Shown piece after piece: positions 21,320 through 22,319 of a stretch of DNA of 22,319 nt (position 1 is the first letter of the stretch; each line of letters starts with the position of its first letter). Made by a program: the position numbers and the translations under genes. The notes beneath the pieces are model-generated. The model worked only from the letters and a program-made list of their open reading frames with translations, was not told where the DNA came from and made no database searches. Where the stretch lies: IMG/VR virus record IMGVR_UViG_3300044640_001505, positions 1 through 22,319 of that record; one strand, written 5' to 3'. Source of the stretch: a virus.

Positions 21320-22319
21320 ATTACCTGAAGATTTTGATTGGGAATTCTATTTGGGGTATTATGAAGATTTAAGAAACGCTGGTCTTAAAACAAAAAATGA
21401 TGCTAATACACATTATTTAAATCATGGACAATTTGAGAATAGAATTATTTATGGCAATAAAATAGATTTTACCAAATTCATAGAAATTTGTAAAAATATA
21501 ACAAATCATCTACCAAAAGAATTTCCAAAAATAGATAAATCATCAAAAAAGAAATCATTAATAATTGAAACCAGAAATTTAGACCATAATGAATTTGTTA
21601 TAAAAAACACCATTCAAAAATTGGGTGACGGTTGGGGTCACATTATTTATTGTCACCAAAATAATTACAAACAAATTAAATCTATTTGTAACCAAATTAG
21701 TTTAGAAATAGAAATTAGATTAATTAAAAGAGAATTAAATAGAAACGATTATAACAACTTATTACTAGATATTAACTTTTGGGATGAGATTGATTGTGAA
21801 AAAGTTTTAATTTACCAAACAGATACTTTTATTTATAAAAATTTTGATGATTACTTTTTAGAATTTGACTATTTAGGGGCTAACTGGGGATTGGACCATA
21901 CTAAAGGAATTCAAAAAATGATAACAAATATTACATTTATTAATATGACACAAGGAAACGGTGGGTTATCACTAAGAAGTATTAGTTTAATAAAAAAAGC
22001 ACTAAACGATAAAAATTTTAAAAAAATAATTACCAATGGATTTGACGACTTAGAAAAAATACCAGAAGATGTTTATTATTCAATATATAACCATCTTTAC
22101 TATAAAGATATGGGTGACACCAAAAAATTTAGTATAGAACCTTCATACAATTTTAAAGATAATTTAAATTTTTATGACGACCCATTTGGATTTCATAAAA
22201 TTTATAACTTTGTTGATGGTGAGTTTTTTATAAAAAAATATGAAAAAAAATTATTAATTTCTAAAAAAATTAAAAATATATCCTTGTTAACAAATAAATA
22301 TGAGATAATAAAAAATCAT
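21309..22319 (+). CDS. DUF5672-like glycosyltransferase (3' end outside window)
   Basis: 337 codons are visible without a stop, so the gene continues beyond the window. Residues 8-48 hold FDWEFYLGYYEDLRNAGL...A..HYLNHGQFENRIIY, a short module common at the front of phage and bacterial glycosyltransferases. The central region (about 83-250) has the DUF5672 pattern: a UDP-sugar-type strand SLIIETRN, VLIYQTDTFI (167-175) with a likely metal-binding Asp172, DYLGANW (187-193), and GNGGLSLRSI (216-225). Such domains are family-2-like GTs of unproven specificity. The visible C-terminal part (about 295-337) starts a further region. The ATG at 21309 overlaps the DUF2061 stop by 11 bases. With the GT at 17863 it frames the kinase-nucleotidyltransferase cassette. 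Confidence 0.83.
   Translation, partial: MKNKLPEDFDWEFYLGYYEDLRNAGLKTKNDANTHYLNHGQFENRIIYGNKIDFTKFIEICKNITNHLPKEFPKIDKSSKKKSLIIETRNLDHNEFVIKNTIQKLGDGWGHIIYCHQNNYKQIKSICNQISLEIEIRLIKRELNRNDYNNLLLDINFWDEIDCEKVLIYQTDTFIYKNFDDYFLEFDYLGANWGLDHTKGIQKMITNITFINMTQGNGGLSLRSISLIKKALNDKNFKKIITNGFDDLEKIPEDVYYSIYNHLYYKDMGDTKKFSIEPSYNFKDNLNFYDDPFGFHKIYNFVDGEFFIKKYEKKLLISKKIKNISLLTNKYEIIKNH

Overview
The window reads as part of the genome of a tailed phage with a contractile tail (myovirus type), probably infecting a member of the Bacteroidota. The virion evidence is a 930-residue tail sheath protein, a repeat-built tail fibre or receptor-binding protein, and two likely neck or tail-completion proteins. The host evidence is indirect but consistent: the DNA is very AT-rich; start codons follow A-rich leaders without a GGAGG-type Shine-Dalgarno sequence; one promoter matches the Bacteroidota TTG/TAnnTTTG form; and the ClpP resembles the Bacteroidota type (an IIEERQMNV segment and RLMMDRII). 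No tRNA, rRNA, CRISPR array, insertion sequence or integrase was seen. Coding is near-continuous: no gene-free stretch exceeds 300 bases. The longest gap is 8666-8805, which carries two inverted repeats.

Layout. 1-1536 (-): 5'-complete but 3'-truncated membrane-anchored protein with a calcium-loop motif. 1598-2287 (+): ClpP-like protease. 2321-4222 (-): an overlapping operon of HAD phosphatase, a tiny lipoprotein and a zinc-ribbon protein. 4288-4608 (+): small membrane protein. 4640-8665 (-): tail sheath, then two small proteins sharing an EDELEEG module. 8806-8964 (+): ribbon-helix-helix regulator. 9023-12586 (-): a neck-like protein, a tail-completion-like protein and the fibre, in one operon. 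12667-14487 (+): SNF2-type helicase. 14484-15074 (-): conserved hypothetical. 15127-22319 (+): DUF3310 protein, DHH phosphoesterase, GH24 lysozyme, two-domain glycosyltransferase, APS kinase-HAD fusion, HxGH nucleotidyltransferase, DUF2061 membrane protein, and a second glycosyltransferase (DUF5672-like) that runs off the end.

How the parts fit. The minus strand mostly builds the particle, with single plus-strand genes (protease, membrane protein, regulator, helicase) set between the blocks, each block closed by a hairpin terminator in most cases. The right-hand plus-strand block looks like lysis and surface-chemistry functions, with tight start/stop overlaps suggesting translational coupling. 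The points most worth a second look are (i) short basic/amphipathic N-terminal leaders shared by several unrelated proteins, which could be virion-packaging tags, (ii) a kinase-HAD-nucleotidyltransferase-membrane protein-glycosyltransferase cassette, (iii) a recurrent ATATTTAT motif just upstream of start codons, read in the opposite sense to T4's late TATAAATA box, and (iv) a terminator hairpin lying inside the ends of two convergent genes.
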